The notes under the pieces: model-generated
Seen by the model: only the letters and a program-made list of their open reading frames with translations
Database searches by the model: none
Told to the model about the DNA's origin: nothing
Program-made: the position numbers and the translations under genes
Shown here: positions 1 to 8,253 of the stretch, one piece after another
How the letters are laid out: every line of letters begins with the position of its first letter
Position numbering within the stretch: the first letter of the stretch is position 1
DNA from: Bradyrhizobium sp. RP6
Lineage (GTDB): Bacteria > Pseudomonadota > Alphaproteobacteria > Rhizobiales > Xanthobacteraceae
Reading direction: 5' to 3'
Assembly: GCF_003837805.1 (NCBI RefSeq)
Contig: NZ_RQIT01000001.1
Location: 1-64,000, forward strand
DNA length: 64,000 nucleotides

Positions 1-258
1 TCCGCCTCCACCGCCGGCATCACGCATCGACGAGCTGTAGCCGGGATCGGTCTGCTTCATGTAGGTGGGCGAGGTGTCGCGATGGATGGTGGTGGGGCGG
101 GTTTTGCCTCCCGGTGTCTCGATCAGGAAGCCGCAGCCTTCGAAGAAGGCGGTGTCGCAGCCATAGGTCCGGTACTGCGCCGCGCTGGCGCCGGTCGCGG
201 TGAGCGCGGCCGTCCCGACGCATGCAATTAAAGCAACTTTCGACAATGTGAGCTTCAT
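1..258 (-). CDS. Exported protein, C-terminus cut by window edge
   Basis: The gene starts at an ATG at 258 and runs off the left edge, so only the first 86 codons are visible. The N-terminus is a typical Sec signal: a Lys-containing start, a hydrophobic core and a probable AxA cleavage site near residues 23-27 (GASAAQ). The mature part begins with two cysteines (YGCDTAFFEGCG) that could form a disulfide, and the visible end is a glycine run. I do not recognise the family. Export is inferred; function is unknown. Confidence 0.6.
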   Translation of the reverse strand, partial: MKLTLSKVALIACVGTAALTATGASAAQYRTYGCDTAFFEGCGFLIETPGGKTRPTTIHRDTSPTYMKQTDPGYSSSMRDAGGGGG

Positions 259-387
259 GGATATTCTCGAGCCTCGGTTCGGCGAGACCGGAAGGGCTCG
301 CATACACCTTCGACGGAGGCTGATCTCTCACGGTTCGAGAAGGCGGTTTCACGCCCGCGTGAGTCGGGGGGCGGTCGGAGAGGGATG

Positions 388-894
388 TTACGTCGCACCG
401 AGGTCGCGCAACATATAGGTCGCTCCCTCTCCGTAGCAGGCTAGCTTCGCGCGCAGCGCCGCATCCGCCGCCACGGGACGGAAGCCGAGACGTTCCCACA
501 ACGGCCGCGTGGTGTAGACCGAGACCAGTGCGAGCGTCGCGATGCCGGATGCGCGCGCCAGCTCCGCGATGGCGGTCATAAAGGCGCGCGCAACGCCGCC
601 GCGCCGATCGGGCAGCACGGCGATATCGTGCAAGTAGAGACAGTCTGCATCTGCGGGAAGTCGTTCGAGGAAACCGTCGAGCGGCGGAATCTGATGCTGC
701 TTCCAGGGATGCGCGAGCCCGTAGCCGGCGATCTCATCGCCGGCGACAAGCACGCGGCATCCGTCAGGATAGAGCCGCATCTTCTCCGCGAACACCTCGG
801 GGCTCTCCGGGAGATCAGGATGAATCCGCGCCGCGATGGCGCCGATCGCGGGCAGATCGGATGGGTGCGCTGGTCGCCAATGCGGCTTGCTCAT
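388..894 (-). CDS. GNAT family N-acetyltransferase
   Basis: This 168-residue protein has the length and layout of a single-domain GNAT acetyltransferase, which transfers acetyl from acetyl-CoA to an amine. The acetyl-CoA pyrophosphate loop is visible as VLPDRRGGVARAFM around residues 93-106, following a beta-strand (YLHDIAV). A later stretch (TRPLWERLGFRPV) matches the usual GNAT strand 6/7 region with the conserved LGF. The ATG at 894 has only a weak upstream purine stretch. The substrate cannot be told from sequence. It lies alone, convergent with nothing, between the left-edge exported protein on the same strand and a forward gene. Confidence 0.85.
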   Translation of the reverse strand: MSKPHWRPAHPSDLPAIGAIAARIHPDLPESPEVFAEKMRLYPDGCRVLVAGDEIAGYGLAHPWKQHQIPPLDGFLERLPADADCLYLHDIAVLPDRRGGVARAFMTAIAELARASGIATLALVSVYTTRPLWERLGFRPVAADAALRAKLACYGEGATYMLRDLGAT

Positions 895-1038
895 GTCACT
901 TCGTCGTTCCGTCTCGGTTGATTCAGTTTATTCCGCTGCGTTGACGCGCGCAGCGAAAAAAATCTTCCTGCCATCGAGGAATACGAGCCCGCGCGCGGCG
1001 TCCTAACCATGCAAGCCAATTGCATGACAGGAGATATC

Positions 1039-1425
1039 ATGACGTCCTCGATCCGCCTCGCGCTCGCGCTGGCAATATCGCTCGCGATCGTTCCCGCCGC
1101 CCTGGCCGCACCGCCGACCAAGTCGGGCAAGACCGAGAAGGGCAATGTGCTTACCGATGCCAAGGGCATGACGCTCTACACTTTCGACAAGGATGCGGAC
1201 GGCAAGTCGGCCTGCAACGGTCCATGTGCGACGAACTGGCCGGTGCTGAAGGCCGAGGCGGGCGACGCCGCCGGCGACGGCTACACCATCATCACCCGCG
1301 ACGACGGCTCGAAGCAGTGGGCCTACAAGGGCAAGCCGCTCTACACCTTCGCCAAGGACCAGAAGCCCGGCGACATCACCGGCGACGGCTTCCTGAACGG
1401 CGCCTGGCATCTGGCGATGCCGTAA
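1039..1425 (+). CDS. Exported COG4315-type secreted-repeat protein
   Basis: This is a 128-residue exported protein of the family often annotated as a predicted lipoprotein with secreted repeat. A Sec signal occupies about residues 1-24 (hydrophobic core ending ALAAP). Two family repeats follow: GMTLYTFDKD with the CNGPCATNWPV cysteine pair, then KPLYTFAKD, and the usual C-terminal NGAWHLAMP ending. The start at 1039 is preferred to an in-frame ATG at 1009 because AGGAGAT lies seven bases upstream of it and the signal peptide then begins correctly. There is no lipobox cysteine, so it is more likely a soluble periplasmic protein. Role unknown. Confidence 0.85.
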   Translation: MTSSIRLALALAISLAIVPAALAAPPTKSGKTEKGNVLTDAKGMTLYTFDKDADGKSACNGPCATNWPVLKAEAGDAAGDGYTIITRDDGSKQWAYKGKPLYTFAKDQKPGDITGDGFLNGAWHLAMP

Positions 1426-1489
1426 CGGCGCTCTGCGCAAACACGGCGCGTCGGCCGTTGCACGCGACAGCCGGCGCGTCGCCGCGCCG

Positions 1490-2623
1490 TCATCTCGGAT
1501 ATTCGAGCTGCATCGCGACGAAGTCGGCCGTGCGCGGCCCGTAGCGCGCATCGATGGATTGCAACGTCTGGTCCAGCGCTCGCGCCGGCGGCAGGTCGAC
1601 GGCGGCCGGCGGCGTCTGCTTTGCCGGCCAGTCGGCCGCGATCTTGTCCGGCAGGATGCGGAGGCCGCCGCGGCTCGTCCGCGCCTCCGCCGTGGCGGCG
1701 AAGGTGAGCGCGTGCGAGCGATAGGTGCGTGACCACGCATCGGCGATCAGCGCAAGTGACACCTCGTCGATGTCAGGCGTCAGCGCGATGCCGAGTTGCT
1801 CGCGGTTCCAGAATGCGAGCGTGTTGGCGATCGCCGTCATCGCAAAGGGGCGTGTGAACCGGAAGGCCTCGCTGCGGTGGCGTGCATCCCAGTCCGCAAG
1901 TCCGATGTCGCGGGCGACGGCTAGCGCCTTGGCGCGGCCGGCAATGGCCTCGACCAGGGTCAGGGCCATCGGCATGGACGCGGTGATGCCGGTCGTCGTC
2001 GCGACGCCGCGGTCGACCACCAGCCTGCGGTCCGCGACATAGCGGATCGCGGGATGCTTTTGCAGATCGCGCACGGAATACCAGTGCGTGGTGGCCCGGC
2101 GGCCGTCGAGCAGCCCGGTATTGGCAACGACCTTGGCGCCGACGCAAACGCCGATGACGATCGCGCCCTTGCGGGCCTGGCTGTTGATCCACTGCAGGAC
2201 CACGGCATCGTCTTCGCGGCTCATCGCCGGCACGATGACGTAATCCGCGCCGTCGGGATGAGCAGCATCGAACTCGGCGATCGTCGCGTGCGGCTGCACT
2301 TTCAACGCGGGATAGAGTGTGACGGGTCCGGGCCGCGTGCCCAGTGTGAGGACGTCGGCGACATCGGCGCGCGCGAGGATGCCGTACGGCATCAGATAGT
2401 CGGTGGTCTCGCTCATGTCGTTGATACCGACGATCGCGATCAGGGGACGTTTGCGTTTTGGCGGCTTCAACGCCGCAAGCGTCGCCTCGCTCTCGTCCTT
2501 GGATATCGCAGCTGGGGTTCCCGGAGCCGGCGCGCCGGGCAGCAGCAACAGCCAGGTTCCGCCGATGACTGCGAGCAACGCCACGCAGCCGAGAGCGCTC
2601 CATGCCAGAATGCGCCATATCAT
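1490..2623 (-). CDS. Membrane-anchored DJ-1/PfpI (GlxA-like GATase1) protein
   Basis: The 377-residue protein begins with a signal anchor (about residues 3-26) followed by a Pro/Ala linker and a class I glutamine-amidotransferase-like domain. The nucleophile elbow is GVCVGAKVVA followed by TGLLDGRRATTHW, the signature of the sensor half of GlxA/AraC-type regulators, including the Cys nucleophile. The C-terminal 150 residues show no AraC helix-turn-helix, so this is not a transcription factor. The ATG at 2623 is preferred; an in-frame GTG at 2653 would only add ten polar residues before the anchor. The active domain would lie outside the cytoplasm if the anchor is a simple N-in helix. Substrate unknown. 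Confidence 0.75.
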   Translation of the reverse strand: MIWRILAWSALGCVALLAVIGGTWLLLLPGAPAPGTPAAISKDESEATLAALKPPKRKRPLIAIVGINDMSETTDYLMPYGILARADVADVLTLGTRPGPVTLYPALKVQPHATIAEFDAAHPDGADYVIVPAMSREDDAVVLQWINSQARKGAIVIGVCVGAKVVANTGLLDGRRATTHWYSVRDLQKHPAIRYVADRRLVVDRGVATTTGITASMPMALTLVEAIAGRAKALAVARDIGLADWDARHRSEAFRFTRPFAMTAIANTLAFWNREQLGIALTPDIDEVSLALIADAWSRTYRSHALTFAATAEARTSRGGLRILPDKIAADWPAKQTPPAAVDLPPARALDQTLQSIDARYGPRTADFVAMQLEYPR

Positions 2624-2751
2624 GATGATGTCGCCCGATCCTCGTTGCGTCACGCGAGGCGGAAGCTAACCTTCGGCAACGACATCAGGAATGACGCAGA
2701 TCCGGCAAAAACGGTCATCCGCAGGCGCGTTCATGCCTCGCGCGGCGGAGA

Positions 2752-3306
2752 CTATCTCAGCCCCTCATACACCATCAGCCCGCGCGCGATCTGCAATTTG
2801 CGGATGGCGCGCGGCACGAGTTTCTCCGGCTGGTGCAGATAGCGCCAGGAGGTGAGGGTGAAGGCGGAGAGCGTGCCGCATTCGTCGTCGAACGGCGCGA
2901 GCACGCCTGTCACGCTGATCGGCGTGTGCGGGCGGGCGTTGAAGGGGAGCAGCAGCAGTTCGAGATGCGCCTTGCTGCCGTCCTCGCGCACCGCGGTGAC
3001 GCCGGCGATCGCGCCGAGCGTCTCGTCGGCGACGATTGTCGCGATCTCCTCGATCTCGCTGCGGCTCGCGTCAGTGAACAGCGCCGCAAAGCTCTGGTCC
3101 TTGAGGTCTGTTCCTGCGAGCGCGCAGACGCGCGTGCCGGCGACGCGAAACGGGAAGCCGAGGTTCGGCTCGCAGGACAGCACGAAGATGTCGCCGAGCA
3201 GGCCGCGGACCGCAGCCGGATCGATGTCGGCCCGGTCAGGGGCTCGCGCAGTGCCGCGCTTCTTGTTCCAGTACGCGAAGAACGCGCGGCTCGACGGATG
3301 TTTCAT
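2752..3306 (-). CDS. PAS domain protein (PAS_5-type)
   Basis: This 184-residue cytosolic protein fits the small alphaproteobacterial PAS_5 family (PF07310). The pattern includes an N-terminal FFAYWNKKRG motif, the DIFVLSCE segment, FPFRVAGTRVCALAGTDLKDQSF in the PAS core and the late LTSWRYL stretch. No output domain follows, as is usual for this family. The ATG at 3306 sits at the boundary of a non-coding stretch leading to the forward rhomboid gene. Many alphaproteobacterial genomes carry several paralogues and their ligand is generally unknown. Likely a sensor module working with another protein; that is inference. Confidence 0.75.
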   Translation of the reverse strand: MKHPSSRAFFAYWNKKRGTARAPDRADIDPAAVRGLLGDIFVLSCEPNLGFPFRVAGTRVCALAGTDLKDQSFAALFTDASRSEIEEIATIVADETLGAIAGVTAVREDGSKAHLELLLLPFNARPHTPISVTGVLAPFDDECGTLSAFTLTSWRYLHQPEKLVPRAIRKLQIARGLMVYEGLR

Positions 3307-3457
3307 GTCTGAACGCTAACCTCCGGGCGCGACCTCACGGGACAGACCTGTCCCGCTTCAGCGCACCCGCGATCCCTTCTCTTGTTGTGCAGGAGGGGAT
3401 TTGCAGCGTCCATGCCGCAGCGGCGCTTTCGGCCAGCTTGTGCCGGCCTTTGCGTCG

Positions 3458-3473
3458 TTAACGTTAAATTAAC
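3458..3473 (+). promoter_or_regulatory. Candidate CtrA binding site TTAA-N7-TTAAC
   Basis: The sequence reads TTAACGTTAAATTAAC, which is an exact match to the alphaproteobacterial CtrA full site (TTAA, seven bases, TTAAC). It also contains an internal third TTAA. It lies about 290 bases upstream of the rhomboid coding region and directly before the region with the hairpin at 3649. Direction and use are inferred; a chance match in AT-rich intergenic DNA is possible but the site is unusually AT-rich for its surroundings. Confidence 0.4.
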
Positions 3474-3648
3474 TATGCGCTTTGCGCCGGCCGCGTGCCT
3501 GCTATGGTGAATGCGGTCGCAAGCCTTGCCGCTTTCTCCAGGTTCTCGGCAAGGCCTGTACACAGGGCGTCAGACAGTTTGGTCACGGGCCGCGGGGAGG
3601 GGTGGGGATACTCCTTATCTCTCCGGCCACCGGAAGGCCGACACGGAC

Positions 3649-3678
3649 AGGCAGGGCTTTCCCAGGGCCCTGCCTTTT
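3649..3678 (+). terminator. Terminator-like hairpin in rhomboid leader
   Basis: A nine-base stem AGGCAGGGC / GCCCTGCCT with a nine-base loop is followed by a short T run (TTTT within CTGCCTTTTCC). It lies in front of the rhomboid gene rather than after a gene, so it is either the end of a small RNA transcribed from around 3480 or an attenuator in the leader. The stem is seen directly; the role is inference. Confidence 0.45.
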
Positions 3679-3760
3679 CCGTTTGTGCACTTGCGCAGGG
3701 ACGGTAAAGGCGACTATCTCCAAGCCTACTGCTCCGATCGCGCGTGAAAGCGAAGCTGCC

Positions 3761-4567
3761 TTGGATTCCCCGCAAGATTCGTCACCGGACGTGCCTGCCG
3801 TCGTCGAAGAGGCTCCGCGCGAGCCGATCCTGACGCTGCCCGCCGCGCTGACCGCCTATATCCTACTTTTGGCGGTGATCCATCTGCGGGTGCTGCTGCC
3901 GCCGGAGCTCGAGAACTGGACCATCGACGTATTCGGCTTCATTCCGAAGCGCTACGATTCCTCGCTGCTCAATCTGCAGATCCCGGGCGGGGCGGGTGCG
4001 AAGGTCTGGACTTTCGTCACCTATTCGCTGCTGCACGCCAATCTGACCCATCTCGGCTTCAACGTGCTGTGGCTGCTGCCGTTCGGCAGCGCGCTGGCGC
4101 GGCGCTTCGGCGCGGTCAGGTTCTTCGTCTTCCTGGCGGTGACGGCGGCGGCCGGCGCGCTGGCCCATCTCATCACCCACGAGCATGCAGTGGCCCCGAT
4201 GATCGGCGCTTCGGCCTCGGTGTCGGGTGCGATGGCTGCCGCAATCCGCTTCGCCTTCGTCCGCGGCAGCTTCCTGTCGTTCAGCCGCTCGGACGCCGAT
4301 ACCGCCGCAAAAGTTCCGGCGCTGCCGCTGTCGCGCGCGCTGCGCGACGGACGGGTGATCGGCTTCCTCAGCGTTTGGTTCGGCGTCAACATCATCTTCG
4401 GCGTCGGCGCGATCGGGATCGATTCCGAAACCACGAGCGTCGCCTGGCAGGCGCATATCGGCGGCTTCTTTGCCGGCCTGTTGCTGTTCGCATTGTTCGA
4501 TCCCGTGCCGCGCATCCGAGGCGATGCTGCGGATGCGTCATCACAGGACATTTCAAATCGTATTTGA
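3761..4567 (+). CDS. Rhomboid family intramembrane serine protease
   Basis: The protein of about 268 residues has six or more hydrophobic segments and the rhomboid signature: the YSLLHANLTHLGFN segment with the conserved HxxxHxxxN spacing, the catalytic serine in GASASVSGAM, and the catalytic histidine in WQAHIGGFFAGLL of a later helix. Rhomboids cleave substrates within the membrane. The family usually reads GxSG; here it is GASA, a common variant. No ATG with a ribosome site exists near the N-terminus; I place the start at TTG 3761 (MDSPQDSS), but an upstream alternative start cannot be excluded because the frame stays open to 3482. A CBS protein follows after 190 bases. Confidence 0.85.
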   Translation: MDSPQDSSPDVPAVVEEAPREPILTLPAALTAYILLLAVIHLRVLLPPELENWTIDVFGFIPKRYDSSLLNLQIPGGAGAKVWTFVTYSLLHANLTHLGFNVLWLLPFGSALARRFGAVRFFVFLAVTAAAGALAHLITHEHAVAPMIGASASVSGAMAAAIRFAFVRGSFLSFSRSDADTAAKVPALPLSRALRDGRVIGFLSVWFGVNIIFGVGAIGIDSETTSVAWQAHIGGFFAGLLLFALFDPVPRIRGDAADASSQDISNRI

Positions 4568-4758
4568 AGCGGCGCTTGCGGCGCGGCCCGAATTCATCCA
4601 TCATCTCCGAGAACAATGTTCCGAAGCCGCAAGCTGCCAGCGGCGATGCTTCGCAACGCGCCTGAGCGTAAAACCGGCGCCAAAACTGTTAGTTGAAGAC
4701 TCGAAGAACAAGTTCGGATCGCCTCAAGGGCGGACGGCTCCGATTCAGGGAGGCTACA

Positions 4759-5187
4759 ATGACGGTACGTTCCATTCTGAACACCAAGGGGCACCAGATC
4801 GTGAGCGTCGAGCCCGACGCCAAGCTGGCCGCCGCGATCAGGCTGCTCGGTGAAAAGAAGATCGGCGCGGTGCTGGTGATGAACCAGAGCCGGCTCGAGG
4901 GTATCCTGTCGGAGCGCGACATCGTGCGCGTGCTCGGAGAGCGCGGCGCCGGCGTGCTGGAGGCTCCGGTCTCAGAGGTCATGACGCGCAAGGTCGTGAC
5001 CTGCAAGGAGACCGATACCGTGGCCGAGCTCATGGAGACGATGACGTCGGGCAAATTCCGCCATCTGCCCGTGATCGACAACGGCAAGGTGGTTGGCCTG
5101 ATCTCGATCGGCGATATCGTCAAGCGCCGGGTCCAGGAATACGAGTCGGAGCAGGAAGCCCTGCGCGACTACATCAAGACGGCCTGA
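4759..5187 (+). CDS. CBS domain protein (tandem CBS pair)
   Basis: This 142-residue protein consists almost entirely of two CBS domains (about residues 8-65 and 75-130), with the typical GILSERDIVR and GLISIGDIVK endings and the VMTRKVVTC linker. CBS pairs bind adenosine nucleotides or S-adenosyl compounds and usually regulate partner proteins. The ATG at 4759 has GGGAGG seven bases upstream, which decides against the longer frame beginning at 4693. The C-terminus (YESEQEALRDYIKTA) is a short helix characteristic of the stand-alone alphaproteobacterial family. It is convergent with the patatin gene 18 bases on. Ligand and partner unknown. Confidence 0.9.
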   Translation: MTVRSILNTKGHQIVSVEPDAKLAAAIRLLGEKKIGAVLVMNQSRLEGILSERDIVRVLGERGAGVLEAPVSEVMTRKVVTCKETDTVAELMETMTSGKFRHLPVIDNGKVVGLISIGDIVKRRVQEYESEQEALRDYIKTA

Positions 5188-5205
5188 TCGGCCTCACAGC
5201 TGGAC

Positions 5206-6225
5206 TCATTCCTGCGCTTTCGGCGCGGTGCCTTCGGGCGCCGGCGCCAGCACATGGATGGCCTCCTGGATCGAATCCAGCGCGCGCTCGGCGGCGCGGG
5301 TGCCGAAGGCGATGAGATCATCGGCGCGGTGGAAGTCGAACCAGCCGATCTGGCCTACGCGCGGCGTGATCAGCATGTCAGGCGGGTCGCCGGCAAGGCG
5401 GGCGCGGGTGATGCGGTCCTGCATGATGTTGAAGGCATCGACCATCACCGAGGAGATGCCGGGCCGGCCGCCGCCGCCGAAGAACTCGCGCTTCACGGTT
5501 TTCTCCGGCGAGAACAATCGCGGAAAGCGCCGCTTGACCGCCGTCTCCCCGGCCACGGGTGCCACCGTCTCCGGCATCGCGCCGTGCGAATAGATCGTCG
5601 TGGAATGGGTGAAGATGTCGCTGGAAAGATTTGCGGCGATGACGATTTCGGCGCCGAGCGCCCGGGCGGCCGAAACCGGCACCGGATTGACCAGCGCGCC
5701 GTCGACCAGCCAGCGGTCGCCGATCAGCACCGGCGCGAAGATGCCGGGCAGCGCATAGGAGGCGCGCATCGCGTTGACCACGCGGCCGCGCGTCAGCCAG
5801 ATCTCGTGGCCGGTGCGGACCTCGGTCGCCACGGCCGCGAACTTGATCGGAAGGTCCTCGATCTGGATTTGGCCGCAGGCCTCCTCGAGCCGGGTTGCGA
5901 GCTTCTCGCCGCCGATCAGCCCGGAGCCGTTGAGACGGATGTCGAGATAACCGAGGATATTGCGCATGCCTTGCAGGCTGCGGCCCCATTCTTCCAGCGT
6001 GTCGAGCTGGCCGGCCGCATAGAGGCCGCCGACCACGGCGCCGATCGAGGTGCCGACCACGACGTCGGGCACGATGCCGTTGGCGAGCAGGGTCTTGATG
6101 ATGCCGATATGGGCGAAGCCGCGCGCCGCGCCGCCGCCGAGGGCAAGGCCGATGACCGGCCGGCGAATGCTGCCGAGCCCCACTTTCTCGCCATTGGAGC
6201 CTCGACCCTTCAATCTATCCAGCAC
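5206..6225 (-). CDS. Patatin-like phospholipase (RssA type)
   Basis: The 339-residue protein carries all patatin catalytic elements: the oxyanion loop GGGAARG (residues 30-36), the nucleophile elbow GTSIG (58-62, Ser60) and the dyad aspartate in VDGALVNP (Asp175). These enzymes hydrolyse acyl esters of phospholipids with a Ser-Asp dyad. The start is a GTG at 6225 with AGGAGGG eight bases upstream. No signal peptide is seen, so it probably acts at the cytoplasmic face. A region after the core (about residues 205-260) is specific to this subgroup, and the C-terminus is rich in Pro/Ala. Size is normal for RssA-like proteins. Confidence 0.9.
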   Translation of the reverse strand: MLDRLKGRGSNGEKVGLGSIRRPVIGLALGGGAARGFAHIGIIKTLLANGIVPDVVVGTSIGAVVGGLYAAGQLDTLEEWGRSLQGMRNILGYLDIRLNGSGLIGGEKLATRLEEACGQIQIEDLPIKFAAVATEVRTGHEIWLTRGRVVNAMRASYALPGIFAPVLIGDRWLVDGALVNPVPVSAARALGAEIVIAANLSSDIFTHSTTIYSHGAMPETVAPVAGETAVKRRFPRLFSPEKTVKREFFGGGGRPGISSVMVDAFNIMQDRITRARLAGDPPDMLITPRVGQIGWFDFHRADDLIAFGTRAAERALDSIQEAIHVLAPAPEGTAPKAQE

Positions 6226-6473
6226 CGAAACCCTCCTACGCCGAGGCCCGCCCGCATCACCAGACTAGGCACCGCTTTTGCGCTCCGCCATATCAGGGGT
6301 GAAGCATGGTTTATGCCGCTTTGCGAAGGGCACTGGGCAGGAGTATGGCGAGGGATGGTCTGCTCTGGGTAATCACGTAAGCGTCAGTCGGGTTCCAGCG
6401 ATCGTGCGCGCGGCCGTATTTGCCGGGGTTTCAGAGGCTTGAATTTGCCGCGTTTTCGGTGAAAGCAGGGGGC

Positions 6474-7547
6474 ATGACACGCGGGGGTGACGGCATCATC
6501 GGATGGCGGCGCAGCGGCAGGCTGCTGCCGGCGCTGATCCTTGCCGCGTGCCTCGTCGAATCCGGCCAAAATGCCGCGCAGGCGCAGCTTTTCTCCGATC
6601 GTCCGCCGCCGGTGCCGCCGGCATCGGTGCCCGACCCCGGCGGCGCCGTTAACCTGGCACCGCCCTCCGGGCCGGGTGCCGGACCTCCGAGCCTGCCGCC
6701 GACGCTGATGCAGCCTACTACGCCCAGCATGCCGCCGCCCGCGTTCACGACCGTGCCGCCGGCCGCCCCGCTGAGCGCGGCCGTGCCCGGACAGGGCGTG
6801 CTGTCGCTGACCGCGAAATACGGCAAGGATTCGGCCTCCATTACCAGCGGCCTGGTCTGGCGCGTGTTCGCCGACCGTCCCGACGAGAACGGCACCTTCA
6901 AGCTGATCCGCGAGGATCGCAATGCCGCCCCCAACATCGTGCTGCCGCCGGGCAACTACGTCGTGCACGTCGCCTTCGGCCTCGTCAGCGCAGTGCGCAC
7001 CGTCAGCCTGAAGGCCGAGACCGACCGCGAATCCTTCGTGCTGCCGGCCGGCGGCCTGCGCATCGAGGGCCGCGTCGGCACCAGCCGCATTCCGCAGAAC
7101 CAGATCTCGTTCGCAATCTACAAGGGCAGCCAGTTCGAAGCCGGCGAACGCGCCTCGCTGGTGCCCAACGTCGCCGCTGGCGACGTCGTCCTGATCCCGG
7201 AGGGCACCTACTACATCGTCTCCAATTACGGTGATGCAAATTCGGTGGTGCGCTCGGACATCCGCGTCCAGGCCGGCAAGCTTACCGACGTGACCATCAC
7301 CCACCGCGCCGCGGTCATCACCCTCAAGCTCGTCAGCGACAGGGGCGGCGAGGCGCTCGCCAACACCGCCTGGTCGGTGCTGACCCCCGGCGGCGACGTC
7401 ATCAAGGAATCGATCGGCGCGTTCCCGCGCGTCGTGCTCTCCGAAGGCGAATACCGCGCCATCGCCAAGAACGAGGGCAAGGTCTACGAGCGCGGTTTCA
7501 ACGTCGTCAACGGCGTCGACGGCGAAGTCGAAGTCGTCGCGCGGTAG
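6474..7547 (+). CDS. Exported proline-rich protein with beta-sandwich-like repeats
   Basis: The 357-residue protein has an N-terminal hydrophobic signal (about residues 14-32, ending AQAQ), then a Pro/Gly-rich low-complexity linker to about residue 100. The rest holds three related units with the endings LPPGNYVVHVAFG, IPEGTYYIVSNYG and LSEGEYRAIAKNEG, each followed by a strand such as VRTVSL, suggesting repeated Ig/CarboxypepD-like beta sandwiches. ATG 6474 follows GCAGGGGG and gives a proper signal; an in-frame TTG at 6420 is less likely. Export to periplasm or cell surface is inferred. I do not recognise a named family. Confidence 0.75.
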   Translation: MTRGGDGIIGWRRSGRLLPALILAACLVESGQNAAQAQLFSDRPPPVPPASVPDPGGAVNLAPPSGPGAGPPSLPPTLMQPTTPSMPPPAFTTVPPAAPLSAAVPGQGVLSLTAKYGKDSASITSGLVWRVFADRPDENGTFKLIREDRNAAPNIVLPPGNYVVHVAFGLVSAVRTVSLKAETDRESFVLPAGGLRIEGRVGTSRIPQNQISFAIYKGSQFEAGERASLVPNVAAGDVVLIPEGTYYIVSNYGDANSVVRSDIRVQAGKLTDVTITHRAAVITLKLVSDRGGEALANTAWSVLTPGGDVIKESIGAFPRVVLSEGEYRAIAKNEGKVYERGFNVVNGVDGEVEVVAR

Positions 7548-7915
7548 AACCCGGGCGGCGCTGCCTGCGGCCTGAGTTGATGCACCGCACGATGGTTCTC
7601 ATCCAGCGCACGGGCGTGCATCCCTTGTTACCGCCAGATCGCTCCAGGTGTCGGGAGCAACCGCTCTTCGCCGCCGCAGCCCGCATTTTTGACCAGAATG
7701 GCCTCTTGGGGACAGAGGATACACCGTTGATCAGGGCTTATTCCCGCACCTCGCGGCTTCATCACACCGCGGTGCACGATACGAATTTCCGATGATCAAT
7801 TTTATTCTCTTTCCACCGCGCTGGGTTATATGTCGGGCATGCATCTCATGGGGGGAGCCGGAGCAGACTTGTGCGTCTGCGAGACCGGCAAGGAGCAGGG
7901 ACCAAGCCCGTCGGC
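7548..7915. other. 368-base intergenic region, no clear feature
   Basis: No gene with a credible start and composition is seen. The second half (about 7790-7840) is noticeably AT-rich (AATTTTATTCTCTTT) and may hold the promoter of the small gene at 7916. I see no strong hairpin or repeat. Confidence 0.4.
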
Positions 7916-8110
7916 ATGTTCGAAGTGATCCTTACCAGGCGCAAGCGGTTTGGCTGGCGGTGGCAGGTGTGCGACCAGTCCGGCAAGATATTTGCCGATG
8001 GCTTCGAGCGCACCCGGCCGTCTGCCAAGTATCAAGGCGAGCGCGCGTTGTTCTTCCTGTTGTCGCAGGCCCATCTGCGCAACCGCTCGGCCGCGTCCAG
8101 CGAGGACTAG
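7916..8110 (+). CDS. Small conserved-looking cytosolic protein
   Basis: A 64-residue basic protein beginning MFEVILTRRKRFGWRWQV, rich in Arg and Trp, with a C-terminal SAASSED tail. Its codon use is normal for the window. The ATG at 7916 is chosen because the family-like start FEVIL follows directly; a GTG at 7871 in the same frame would add fifteen residues and cannot be ruled out. The composition suggests a nucleic-acid or membrane-surface interaction, but that is only a guess. It ends 42 bases before a dispersed repeat that may act as its terminator. Confidence 0.55.
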   Translation: MFEVILTRRKRFGWRWQVCDQSGKIFADGFERTRPSAKYQGERALFFLLSQAHLRNRSAASSED

Positions 8111-8152
8111 CGCACAGCTTCGTGAGCCGGCTCGGGCTGCAGGCTCGCCTGA

Positions 8153-8253
8153 AGCATGATCTGGAAAAGTGTGCAGCGGTTTTCCGAAAAGATCATGCTT
8201 GAACGACAACCTGAAGCGCGATGACGATCCATCCCGATCGCACCGCGCTTCAG
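8153..8253. repeat. Two-hairpin dispersed repeat (RIME-like), copy 1
   Basis: The element has two parts. The first (8153-8200) is an imperfect palindrome beginning AGCATGATCTGGAAAAG and ending GAAAAGATCATGCT. The second (8211-8253) is a hairpin with arms CTGAAGCGCG and CGCGCTTCAG. A near-identical copy is at 23737-23837 and a degenerate first half is at 37972. Its last bases form the stop codon of the quinone oxidoreductase gene, and it lies between two converging genes, where it could end transcription from both sides. Confidence 0.85.

Larger units (their letters stand above)
3307..3760. other. 454-base region between PAS protein and rhomboid gene
   Basis: No convincing gene is seen here. 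The stretch holds a perfect TTAA-N7-TTAAC site at 3458-3473 and, about 175 bases later, a terminator-like hairpin (3649-3678). The frame of the rhomboid gene stays open through most of it, but with atypical composition and no ATG with a ribosome site, so I treat it as a long leader or a small RNA locus. Confidence 0.5.
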
